A stretch of 64,000 nt of DNA from Glycomyces amatae (GTDB taxonomy: Bacteria > Actinomycetota > Actinomycetes > Mycobacteriales > Micromonosporaceae): positions 434,001 to 498,000 of the forward strand of contig NZ_JAJLQZ010000001.1 in NCBI RefSeq assembly GCF_020991375.1, in the 5' to 3' direction. Positions within the stretch are counted from its first letter, which is position 1, and every line of letters begins with the position of its first letter. This document shows positions 7,866-15,056 of the stretch, one piece after another. The position numbers and the translations under genes were made by a program. A model generated the notes under the pieces. The model saw only the letters and a program-made list of their open reading frames with translations, searched no databases and was not told the origin of the DNA.

Positions 7866-8747
7866 ATGGACACCGAAGCGGACGACCTCGAAGCGGCCGC
7901 CGCCGTGTTCAACGGCGTCCGGCCGCGCCTGTTCGGCATCGCCTACCGGATGCTCGCCAGCGCCGCCGAGGCCGAGGACCTCGTGCAGGAGGTCTGGGTC
8001 CGCTGGCAGGCGGCCGACCGCGCCCGGGTGCGCGACCCCGGCGCGTTCCTGGCCACGATCACGACCCGCCTGTCGATCAACGCCCTCAAGTCGGCCCGGG
8101 TCCGCCGCGAGACCTACATCGGCCCCTGGCTGCCCGAACCGGTCGACACCGCCGCCGACCCCCACCTGGGGGCCGAGCGCGGCGAGGCCCTCGAACTCGC
8201 GGCGCTGCTGCTCATGGAGCGCCTCACCCCGGGCGAGCGGGCCGCGTACGTGCTGCGCGAGGCCTTCGACTACCCGTACGCGCAGATCGCGGGCGTCCTG
8301 GACGCGAGCGAGGCCGCGGTGCGCCAGCTGGTGAGCCGGGCCCGCAAGCACATGGCCGGCGGGCGCCGCTCGCGCCCGGACGCGGCCGGGCAGCGCCGGC
8401 TCCTGACCGCCTTCGTCGCGGCCGCGCGCTCGGGCGACCTGGTCGAGCTCGAGAGGCTCCTGGCCGCCGACGCCACCAGCCTCTCCGACGGCAACGGCGC
8501 GGTGCGCGTCGCCCGCAGTCCGGTGGTGGGCGCCGCGCGGGTCGCGAAGTTCTACGCCGCGATCGCCGACTGGTTCTGGACCGGCGTCGACGTCGAGTGG
8601 GCGACGGCCAACGGCCGGACCGCGGCCGTGCTGCGCCGCGACGGCGCCGTCCACAGCGTCATGACCGTGAGCGCCTCCGACGAGGGCATCGACCAGGTGC
8701 TGTGGCTCGTCGCCCCCGAGAAGACCGCCGCTCTCGCCGCGCGTTGA
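7866..8747 (+). CDS. ECF41-family sigma factor with SnoaL-like C-terminal domain (SigJ-like)
   Basis: 293 residues. Sigma region 2 lies at about 12-80 (FNGVRPRLFGIAYRMLASAAEAEDLVQEVWVRW) and region 4 at about 115-165 (LTPGERAAYVLREAF...IAGVLDASEAAVRQLVSRARKHM). A fused SnoaL_2 domain occupies about 180-293. The linker WLPEP motif (about 88) and the C-terminal DGNG and APEK motifs correspond to the WLPEP, DGGGR and NPDKL signatures of ECF41, in which the extension controls sigma activity in place of an anti-sigma factor. GGAAGG precedes the ATG. The convergent oxidoreductase gene carries a matching ECF41 promoter. Confidence 0.93.
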   Translation: MDTEADDLEAAAAVFNGVRPRLFGIAYRMLASAAEAEDLVQEVWVRWQAADRARVRDPGAFLATITTRLSINALKSARVRRETYIGPWLPEPVDTAADPHLGAERGEALELAALLLMERLTPGERAAYVLREAFDYPYAQIAGVLDASEAAVRQLVSRARKHMAGGRRSRPDAAGQRRLLTAFVAAARSGDLVELERLLAADATSLSDGNGAVRVARSPVVGAARVAKFYAAIADWFWTGVDVEWATANGRTAAVLRRDGAVHSVMTVSASDEGIDQVLWLVAPEKTAALAAR

Positions 8748-8749
8748 AC

Positions 8750-8778
8750 GGGGCCCGCGCAGCACCGGCGCGGGCCCC
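8750..8778. terminator. 11-bp GC hairpin between convergent genes
   Basis: GGGGCCCGCGC and its exact complement enclose a 7-nt loop. It sits just after the sigma-factor stop and just before the end of the convergent oxidoreductase gene. Confidence 0.8.
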
Positions 8779-8784
8779 GGTCCC

Positions 8785-9516
8785 TCAGCGCGCCAGCCAC
8801 TCCCGGTACGTGGTCTTGGCGATCACGGCGTCGTCCCCGGCGATCAGGACGTCGCCCTCGACGGCCGCGAACATGCCCGCGGTGCCGTCGACCACGACCG
8901 GTCGCCGGTCGCCCTTGGCGGCGAGCGTGATCCGCCCCAGCTCGTCGAGGGTGAACACCTCGGGCCCGGCGACGTTCCGCGTCCCCTGGAGCGGCGCGCC
9001 GCCCGCGACCTCGGCCACCGCCTGCGCGATCTCGGCCGAGGCGATCGGCTGCACCTTGGTCGCGGGCAGCCGCACCTCGTGCTCGTCCGAGGTCCACGAC
9101 ATGACCGCGTCGAGAAATTCGAAGAACTGCGTCGAGCGGACGATCGAGTACGGCACCGGCCCGGCCTCGAGCACGTCCTCCTGGAGCGTCTTGGCCCGGT
9201 AGTAGTCCAGGTCCACCCGGTCGACGCCCACGATCGAGAGGATCACCGCGTGGCCGGTCCCGGCGGCCGCCGCGGCCGCGAGCATGTTGTCCATGCTCGT
9301 CTGGAAGAACGCGGGCGAGGCCTCGTCGAACGTGGGCGAGTTGGCGAGGTTGACGACCGTGTCGGCCCCCTCCAGCGCCTCTGCCAGGCCGTCCCCGCTG
9401 ATCAGGTCGAGGCCCGTGGACGGCGAGTGGGGCACCGCCTCGTGCCCGGCGTCGTTCAGCATCCGCACGACCTGCGACCCGATGAGGCCGGTACCGCCGA
9501 TGACAGCGATCTTCAT
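8785..9516 (-). CDS. NAD(P)-binding SDR/NmrA-like protein, ECF41 partner (COE-type)
   Basis: 243 residues. The N-terminal Rossmann motif MKIAVIGGTGLIGSQVVRML binds NAD(P). Downstream are a YYRAKTLQEDVL segment and a C-terminal substrate region, as in atypical short-chain dehydrogenases of the NmrA/HSCARG type. ECF41 sigma factors are typically linked to one gene for a carboxymuconolactone decarboxylase, oxidoreductase or epimerase (COE) and activate it; this is the oxidoreductase/epimerase version. The start has an AGGAGG site. The substrate is unknown. Confidence 0.88.
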   Translation of the reverse strand: MKIAVIGGTGLIGSQVVRMLNDAGHEAVPHSPSTGLDLISGDGLAEALEGADTVVNLANSPTFDEASPAFFQTSMDNMLAAAAAAGTGHAVILSIVGVDRVDLDYYRAKTLQEDVLEAGPVPYSIVRSTQFFEFLDAVMSWTSDEHEVRLPATKVQPIASAEIAQAVAEVAGGAPLQGTRNVAGPEVFTLDELGRITLAAKGDRRPVVVDGTAGMFAAVEGDVLIAGDDAVIAKTTYREWLAR

Positions 9517-9567
9517 GGCAAACCTCCTGTTCCCCGGAGCGGCCGGTGCCGCCCCGTCACCAGTGAA

Positions 9568-9594
9568 GACAAGACGGCCGCCCGTTCTGTGACG
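9568..9594 (-). promoter_or_regulatory. Candidate ECF41-dependent promoter
   Basis: On the minus strand CGTCACA (9588-9594), 16 bp, then TGTC (9568-9571). The described ECF41 consensus, from memory, is TGTCACA-N16-CGTC, so each box differs by one base and the spacing is exact. It lies 52 bp upstream of the oxidoreductase ATG, as expected for the sigma factor's target. Confidence 0.7.
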
Positions 9595-9666
9595 CCGCGC
9601 CGCGGGGCGGACGGGGCAGTGGCAACCGGCACCAGTCCAGGCTGGTGGGCCACAAGGGAACCACTG

Positions 9667-9695
9667 TTGATCCCGAGGTGCGGATATGCCAGGAT
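9667..9695 (+). promoter_or_regulatory. Possible sigma-A promoter of the sulfotransferase gene
   Basis: TTGATC (9667-9672) and CAGGAT (9690-9695) are separated by 17 bp, about 50 bp before the gene start. A small hairpin (CACCAG/CTGGTG at 9630-9647) lies just upstream. The -10 is a moderate match only. Confidence 0.35.
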
Positions 9696-9744
9696 TCGAC
9701 TCGGAGGCCCCCGCTCCGAACCCTCCGAAAGGACAGCGATCCCC

Positions 9745-10947
9745 GTGCGACGCGTATCCCGAATGGTCGGCCCCATCAACTCGCTGATGCAGTCGTCCTC
9801 CGCCCGCCAGCGAAGCGACGTCGACGCCCTCTTCGACAAGACGGTCCGCCAGGCCGAGGCCGCCTCCGGGGGCACCGCCGCCGGCGACGAGGCCTTCCTC
9901 GAGGAGTACCGGTTCCTGATGCGCCAGGTCGCCCGCGTCCAGACCGCCTCGGCCCTCGGCTGGATGGGCATCGTCGGCGACATCCGCGGCCGCCTGACCA
10001 ATCGCTTCCGCGTCCGCCGCCTCATCGCCGAGCACCCCGAGATCCTCGACGAGCCGATCGAGAAGCCCATCCTCGTCACCGGGATGCCGCGCACCGCGAC
10101 CACCCTCGCGCACAAGATCCTCGCCTGGCCCGAGGAGAACCGGGCCCCGCTCATGTGGGAGCTCCAGGCCACCGACCGCGCCGACGTCGACGAGAAGGTG
10201 CGCCGCCACCGGATCAAGGTCGCCACCCGCGCGGCGAACTTCGGGCACGTCTTCTCCCCGGTGCTGCCCCAGATCCACGCGATGGAGCCGCTCTCGCCCG
10301 AGGAGTGCGTGTTCGCGCTGCCCCACGGCCGCAACTGGCTCGTGTGCTTCCGGATGCCCGGGTACCGCGACTGGCTGGACGGGCGCGACTTCCTGCCCGA
10401 CTACGAGTACTACAAGCAGGTCCTCCAGGTGCTCCAGTTCGGGGCGCCGCGCCGCCGCTGGGTCCTGAAGTCCCCGTACCACATCGAGCACCTGGACACG
10501 CTGCTGAAGGTCTTCCCCGACGCGAAGATCATGTGGACGCACCGCGACCCGAACACCGTCATGGGCTCCTGGTGCTCCCTCATGGAGACCGGTGTGGCCC
10601 TGTGCAACCGGACCTACGACCCGCACGTGATCGGCAAGGACTGGCTGGAGATGCTGGCGCGCATGGTGAACACTGGGCGCGACGTGCGCACCAGGCTCCC
10701 GCGCGAGCGCGTCGTGGACGTCTCGTACCACCAGCTCACCGCGAACCCCTACGACGAGCTGCCGGGCATCTTCAAGCGCCTGGACATGGAGTGGACGGCC
10801 CGCGACGAGGGGAACCTGGAGACGGTGCTGGCGCGGCCGGGCATGAAGCGCGGCCACGAGTACAGCCTCGGCCACTACGGGCTCGACCCGGACATGATCG
10901 ACGAGGCCTTCGGCGACTACGCCCGCATGGTGCACTCCATGCGCTGA
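9745..10947 (+). CDS. Sulfotransferase family protein (PAPS-dependent)
   Basis: 400 residues. The 5'-phosphosulfate loop TGMPRTATTLAHKIL (about residue 112) and the 3'-phosphate region VLKSPYHIEHLDTLLKVFP with WTHRDPNTVMGSW are the PAPS-binding signatures of the Sulfotransfer_3 family. It would transfer sulfate from PAPS to a hydroxyl or amine of an unidentified acceptor, probably cytoplasmic, as no signal peptide is seen. Start GTG 9745 was preferred for AAAGGA 11 nt upstream; an in-frame ATG at 9763 is the alternative. Monocistronic. Confidence 0.85.
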   Translation: MRRVSRMVGPINSLMQSSSARQRSDVDALFDKTVRQAEAASGGTAAGDEAFLEEYRFLMRQVARVQTASALGWMGIVGDIRGRLTNRFRVRRLIAEHPEILDEPIEKPILVTGMPRTATTLAHKILAWPEENRAPLMWELQATDRADVDEKVRRHRIKVATRAANFGHVFSPVLPQIHAMEPLSPEECVFALPHGRNWLVCFRMPGYRDWLDGRDFLPDYEYYKQVLQVLQFGAPRRRWVLKSPYHIEHLDTLLKVFPDAKIMWTHRDPNTVMGSWCSLMETGVALCNRTYDPHVIGKDWLEMLARMVNTGRDVRTRLPRERVVDVSYHQLTANPYDELPGIFKRLDMEWTARDEGNLETVLARPGMKRGHEYSLGHYGLDPDMIDEAFGDYARMVHSMR

Positions 10948-10954
10948 CCCGCTT

Positions 10955-10983
10955 CAGGGGACGGTCCGCCGGACCGTCCCCTG
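10955..10983. terminator. 13-bp hairpin after the sulfotransferase gene
   Basis: CAGGGGACGGTCC and its exact complement surround a GCC loop. It lies between the sulfotransferase stop and the convergent SnoaL gene and would serve both. Confidence 0.85.
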
Positions 10984-10990
10984 TGCTCTG

Positions 10991-11356
10991 TCAGGCGCCG
11001 GGCACGCGGTCGAGGAACCCGTGCACCGCGGTGATCCTCCCGTCGGCGCCGAGGTTGACCACGTCGAAGCCCAGGACGGGCGGCTCGGCGCCCTCGGGGC
11101 CGAGGCCCCAGGAGAAGCGGGCCTGGTCGTGGTGGCCGTCGACCTCGCCGACGAGCCGGAAGACCCAGCCGGGGAACTGCTGGTGGGCTCCGGCGATGAA
11201 GGCGTCCACCCCGGCGCGGCCCTCGACGGCCGCCATGGGGTCGACGTAGCTCGCGTCCGGCGCGAAGACGTCGGCGACGAGCCGCTCGCGCCCCGCCGGG
11301 TCGTGCTCGTTGAAGGCGTCGATGTACTTGGCGGCGATGGCGTTGAAGTCGTTCAT
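10991..11356 (-). CDS. SnoaL-like / NTF2-fold protein
   Basis: 121 residues covering one SnoaL-type domain: KYIDAFNEHDPAGRERLVADVFAPDASYVDPMAAVEGRAGVDAFI, then strands around QARFSWGLGPEG and GFDVVNLGADGRITAVHGFLD. This fold serves as ketosteroid isomerase, polyketide cyclase or lipocalin-like binding protein; catalysis cannot be assigned. The gene is divergent from an MmyB-type XRE regulator, with a palindrome between them, so it is probably that regulator's target. Confidence 0.85.
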   Translation of the reverse strand: MNDFNAIAAKYIDAFNEHDPAGRERLVADVFAPDASYVDPMAAVEGRAGVDAFIAGAHQQFPGWVFRLVGEVDGHHDQARFSWGLGPEGAEPPVLGFDVVNLGADGRITAVHGFLDRVPGA

Positions 11357-11432
11357 GGCTCCTGCTTTCCGGTGAGCGTCCCGCCGTCTCGCGGGAACGC
11401 CACCAGTCTGCGTCCCGCGGGGCCGCCCGTCG

Positions 11433-11463
11433 ATTACCTGCGAGGTAATGAAGGTCGTTACCT
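11433..11463. promoter_or_regulatory. Operator with three TTACCT half-sites
   Basis: ATTACCT-GCG-AGGTAAT is a perfect 7-bp-arm palindrome (11433-11449). A third direct half-site TTACCT follows at 11458-11463. It is centred between the SnoaL gene and the XRE regulator and lies just upstream of the regulator's -10 box TAGGCT (11471-11476). It is the likely autoregulatory and target site of the XRE protein. Confidence 0.7.
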
Positions 11464-11482
11464 GCGGCGATAGGCTGTGGGG

Positions 11483-12274
11483 ATGACGATCGACATCGCG
11501 CACACCGCGGCCAGCCCGGGCGAGTTGATCCGGCACTGGCGGACCCTGCGGCACCTGACGCAGCAGGAGCTGGCGGTCGAATGCCGGATCTCGGCCCGGC
11601 ACCTGAGCTTCGTGGAGACCGGGCGGTCGCGGCCGAGCGCCGACATGGTGATCCTGATCTGCGAGCACCTCGACGTGCCGCTGCGGCACCGCAACGACAT
11701 CCTGATGGCCGCGGGCCACGCGCCCGCCTACGGCGAGTCCTCGCTGGAGCAGCCGTCGATGCGGAGCGTCAGCGCGGCGCTGATCCAGATCCTGGACGGC
11801 CACATGCCGTTTCCCGCGGTCGTCGTGGACCGGCACTGGACCATGGTCGACGCCAACGCGGCGGTGGACCTGCTCACGGCCGGCTGCTCGGCGGCGCTGC
11901 TGGAGCCGCCGGTGAACGTGCTGCGGCTGAGCCTGCACCCCGAGGGCATGGCGCCGCGCATCCGCAACCTCCCGCAGTGGCGCGGGCACGTCCTGGCCCG
12001 GCTGGAGCACCAGTGCCGCGCCACCGGGGACCCCGAGCTGGCGCGGCTGCGCGAGGAGCTGCGCGGCCTTCCGGGCGGTACCGCGCCCGGGGCACCGAAC
12101 AGCCTGGTCGTCCCGCTGCGCCTGGCGACCGGGGCCGGGGAGCTGTCGTTCCTCAGCACCACGACGGTGTTCGGCACCCCGATGGACGTCACTGTCGCCG
12201 AGCTGGCGATCGAGTCGTTCTTTCCCGCCGATGAGCGGACCGCCCGGGTCCTGCGCGGCGAGGACGCCGAGTGA
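11483..12274 (+). CDS. XRE-family regulator with MmyB-type ligand-binding domain
   Basis: 263 residues. HTH_3/XRE domain at about 10-70 (IRHWRTLRHLTQQELAVECRISARHLSFVETGRSRPS). The C-terminal MmyB-like domain at about 95-260 has the family pattern PFPAVVVDRHWTMVDANAAVDLL and SFLSTTTVFGTPMDVTVAELAIESFFPADERT. Such proteins often regulate a divergent oxidoreductase or SnoaL gene. The start appears leaderless: TAGGCT stands 6 nt upstream of the ATG and there is no ribosome-binding site. GTG 11477 is a less likely start. Confidence 0.9.
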   Translation: MTIDIAHTAASPGELIRHWRTLRHLTQQELAVECRISARHLSFVETGRSRPSADMVILICEHLDVPLRHRNDILMAAGHAPAYGESSLEQPSMRSVSAALIQILDGHMPFPAVVVDRHWTMVDANAAVDLLTAGCSAALLEPPVNVLRLSLHPEGMAPRIRNLPQWRGHVLARLEHQCRATGDPELARLREELRGLPGGTAPGAPNSLVVPLRLATGAGELSFLSTTTVFGTPMDVTVAELAIESFFPADERTARVLRGEDAE

Positions 12275-12289
12275 GCGCTCCGGCGCGGC

Positions 12290-12973
12290 TCAGCGCTTGA
12301 AGCGGGCCATGGGGTCGACCGCGGGCGGGTAGCGGTGGCGCATGTCGATGCCGGAGCCGTCGGCGAAGGCGATGCGGTGGTAGGTCCCGACGGGCTTCTC
12401 CCTGCGCAGCAGCGCGGTCGTGCGGGTGCGCTCCACTTTGCCCTCGTACGCGTAGCGGTGGGAGGGCAGGGCCACGGGCGTCTCGATCTCGACCGGGCGG
12501 GGGAGGCGGTCGGCCTCGCCGGTCTCGTGGGGGGCCGTCAAGGTGGTCTTGCCCTGCACGGCGACGAACGCCAGCCGCTGGTCGGTGAGGACCCAGACGC
12601 CGGTGCACCGCAACGTGGGGAGCACCGCCTGAGCGGCGGCCGAACCGGCGCCGTCCCCCCACGCGTAGAGGGGGCGGCGCTTGCGGGAGTCCTTGGTGTC
12701 GTCCTCGGCGCCGCCGAGGCCTTCCAAGGCGTACACGAGGATCGGGACGATGAGCACGAACAGCAGCGCCAGGCCGATGTAGCCGAGGACGCGCAGGAAC
12801 CGCTGCCCGGCCGTGCGCGGCGGCGAGAAGCCTCGCAGCCCAGGGGCGGTGCCGGTGTCCTCGACGGGCCGAAAGTCGAGGAGCCGCTCGCCGGGGCGCA
12901 GCCAGCGCTCCCGCAGCAGCGGCTCGACGTCGGTGCGCAGGCTGAAGTACCGGGTCTTCGCGGGCTTCGCCAT
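12290..12973 (-). CDS. Membrane protein of unknown function
   Basis: 227 residues. A conserved-looking N-terminus (TRYFSLRTDVEPLLRERWLRPGERLLDFRPV) is followed by one or two membrane segments (about 59-82, FLRVLGYIGLALLFVLIVPILVYALE) and a soluble, beta-rich domain (GVWVLTDQRLAFVAVQG...) similar in layout to PH-like or GRAM-type membrane domains. No enzyme motif is seen. It is convergent with the XRE gene. The ATG lies 1 nt after the stop of a tiny upstream frame. Confidence 0.7.
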   Translation of the reverse strand: MAKPAKTRYFSLRTDVEPLLRERWLRPGERLLDFRPVEDTGTAPGLRGFSPPRTAGQRFLRVLGYIGLALLFVLIVPILVYALEGLGGAEDDTKDSRKRRPLYAWGDGAGSAAAQAVLPTLRCTGVWVLTDQRLAFVAVQGKTTLTAPHETGEADRLPRPVEIETPVALPSHRYAYEGKVERTRTTALLRREKPVGTYHRIAFADGSGIDMRHRYPPAVDPMARFKR

Positions 12974-12974
12974 G

Positions 12975-13046
12975 TCACGCCCCGGAATCGGCGGGGAGGC
13001 CATCGCGTCCGGTCGCGGTGGCGTCGGAACTGAGGTCGTCGGACAT
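12975..13046 (-). CDS. Possible 23-residue upstream peptide coupled to the membrane-protein gene
   Basis: ATG at 13046 with GGAG 5 nt upstream opens MSDDLSSDATATGRDGLPADSGA, whose TGA ends 1 nt before the ATG of the membrane protein, which lacks a good ribosome-binding site of its own. This arrangement suits translational coupling. Alternatively it is the true N-terminus of the downstream protein separated by a frameshift. Confidence 0.35.
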   Translation of the reverse strand: MSDDLSSDATATGRDGLPADSGA

Positions 13047-13131
13047 GACTGCTCCGGGGGTCGGGGGTGCCGGCATTCCGATGGTATCGAGGGCTGCGGT
13101 GCCGAGCGGTTCAGGATGACGCCGATACGGT

Positions 13132-13752
13132 CTATTTCTTCCCCAGGAGCCGTCTCAGGGCGACCAACTGCGCCTCCGGTAGGGCTTCCAACTCCTTGGG
13201 GCTCAACGTTTCCAGGTGCTCCACCGTCCACTCGTCCATGGCCCACAGCACCGCCTTGCACAGGTGCCGTTGCAGCCCTACCGGCATCTTGTCGCCTATC
13301 GCCCCCGCCTCGCGGCCTACCGCCAACGCCCGGTCTATCCAGCCGTCGATGCCCGCCCTCGCCGCCGCGAGCGGGCTCCCCGGCCCCGCCGGGGCGTCCG
13401 GCAGGTAGAACAGCGCCGCGAACCGTATGAACTCCGGCGCCCCCTCGCCCATGCCCCCCAGCCGCCCGGCCAATGCGCCGATCTCTCCCCAGAAGTCCCC
13501 GGCCAGCGCCTCGGCGTCCGGGACCTCCAGCGCCTCCGCGATCTCCCGGCCCAGATCGGCGACCACCGCGCCGAACAATGCTTCTTTCGAGGCGAAGTAG
13601 TGGTAGAACGAGCTCTTGCTCATCCCCTGCGCCTGAAGCACGCGGTTGAGCGAGGCCCGCTCGTAGCCCGCCTGCGCGAACTCGGCCGCCGCCGTCTCCA
13701 GCAGGGCCCGCCGCCTCTCGGCGGGCAGGACCCCTTTTCCGCGCGTCTCCAT
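13132..13752 (-). CDS. TetR-family transcriptional regulator
   Basis: 206 residues. The N-terminal HTH is clear: LLETAAAEFAQAGYERASLNRVLQAQGMSKSSFYHYFASKEALF (about 18-62). The C-terminal ligand domain is diverged. It is divergent from an FAD monooxygenase gene across an 88-bp gap with two identical-type operators, so it probably represses that gene and itself, with the monooxygenase's substrate or product as likely inducer. Confidence 0.93.
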   Translation of the reverse strand: METRGKGVLPAERRRALLETAAAEFAQAGYERASLNRVLQAQGMSKSSFYHYFASKEALFGAVVADLGREIAEALEVPDAEALAGDFWGEIGALAGRLGGMGEGAPEFIRFAALFYLPDAPAGPGSPLAAARAGIDGWIDRALAVGREAGAIGDKMPVGLQRHLCKAVLWAMDEWTVEHLETLSPKELEALPEAQLVALRRLLGKK

Positions 13753-13771
13753 GCGGCCAGGTTAACACCAG

Positions 13772-13823
13772 TGGACCAGGTGGTCCAAGAATGCTGCTAC
13801 GCTGGATTGGACCGACCGGTCCA
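13772..13823. promoter_or_regulatory. Two tandem TetR operators
   Basis: Perfect 16-bp palindromes TGGACCA-GG-TGGTCCA (13772-13787) and TGGACCG-AC-CGGTCCA (13808-13823), centres 36 bp apart. Both lie in the gap between the TetR gene and the monooxygenase gene and flank the latter's expected promoter. Confidence 0.85.
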
Positions 13824-13840
13824 CTACGTGAGGAGGAACC

Positions 13841-15040
13841 GTGGAGACCACATCGCTGCAAGCGCAGTTGGACGCCGCCCGGAACGACCGGCTGCGCGTC
13901 CTCGTGATCGGCGCCGGCATCGCCGGGCTCACCCTCGCCCAGCTCCTGCGCGGGCGCGGGCTGCACCCCGTCCTGGTCGAGCGCGCCGGGCCCGACGCCC
14001 CCAGCGGCTACATGCTCGCCCTCGTCCCCCTGGTCGACCCCGTCCTGGCCGAGCTCGCCCTCACCAAGACCTACCGCGACCGCAGCGTCCCGATGCGCCG
14101 CTACCGCCTCCGCTCGCGCCACGGCGCCCTCGTCCGCGAGTACGAGATGGGCAAGCTCCTCGACGCCTACGGCGACTACCGCGGCATCAGCCGCGGCGAC
14201 CTCATGGACGTCCTCGCCCAGCCCGGCGGCACCGTCTCCCACGGCGTCACCGTCACCGCCCTCGACCAGCGCCCCGACGGCGTGACCGCCGCTTTCGCCG
14301 GCGCGGACGTCGCCGAGGCCGAGTTCGACGCGGTGATCGCCGCCGACGGCCTCCACTCCGCCACCCGCGGCCTCCTCCTGGAGCCCGAGCAGGTCACCGG
14401 CCACGAGACCGACTGGGGCGGCTGGGTCGTCTGGATGGACGCCGACGAGGACCAGGACCTCGGCGAGGAGCTCTGGGGCACCGGCTGGTTCGTCGGCACC
14501 TACCCCGTGAAGGAGCGCATCGGCGCCATCCTCTGCGCCCCAAGGGCATCGAAGCACGAGGGACTGGGCGCGCTCGTCGCGAGAATCCGCAGTGAGGTCT
14601 CCGGCGCGGGCGACCGCCTCGACCGGGTGCTGGCGCAGGCCGACGACGGCCGCGAGTCCTACTACTGGGCTCTCAACGACTGCCGCAGCGCCGCATGGAC
14701 CTCGGGCCGGATCGCCCTGGTCGGCGACGCCGCCGCCGGATTCCTCCCCACCGCAGGGATCGGCGCGGGCATGGCCATCGAGTCCGCCTGGGTGCTCGCG
14801 CACCACCTCACGGCGAACGAGTACGGCGACGTGGCCGCGGCCCTGCGCGCGTACGAGCAGGCGCAGCGGCCGAGGGTCGAAGCGGCGCAGAAGAACTCGC
14901 GCCAGCTCGCGCCGATGATGTTCAACAGCTCGCCGACGGCCGCCGCCGTGCGCGACGCCGCCGCCCGCTTCGTGCCGCTCGGCGTGGCCCTGCGCCCGAT
15001 CCAGAAGCTCCTCGACACCCGCCCGACCCCGCCCGCCTGA
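13841..15040 (+). CDS. FAD-dependent monooxygenase (PHBH/aromatic hydroxylase fold)
   Basis: 399 residues, GTG start with GAGGAGG upstream. The FAD-binding Rossmann motif VIGAGIAGLTLAQLLRGRG is near residue 22. The DG motif (AADGLHSATRGLL) and the second FAD motif LVGDAAAGFLPTAGIGAGMAIE mark a class A flavin monooxygenase, which uses NAD(P)H and O2 to hydroxylate a small, often aromatic molecule. Under likely TetR control it may detoxify or modify a compound such as an antibiotic. Substrate unknown. Confidence 0.88.
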   Translation: METTSLQAQLDAARNDRLRVLVIGAGIAGLTLAQLLRGRGLHPVLVERAGPDAPSGYMLALVPLVDPVLAELALTKTYRDRSVPMRRYRLRSRHGALVREYEMGKLLDAYGDYRGISRGDLMDVLAQPGGTVSHGVTVTALDQRPDGVTAAFAGADVAEAEFDAVIAADGLHSATRGLLLEPEQVTGHETDWGGWVVWMDADEDQDLGEELWGTGWFVGTYPVKERIGAILCAPRASKHEGLGALVARIRSEVSGAGDRLDRVLAQADDGRESYYWALNDCRSAAWTSGRIALVGDAAAGFLPTAGIGAGMAIESAWVLAHHLTANEYGDVAAALRAYEQAQRPRVEAAQKNSRQLAPMMFNSSPTAAAVRDAAARFVPLGVALRPIQKLLDTRPTPPA

Positions 15041-15056
15041 ACCCCTTGCCGCCCAG

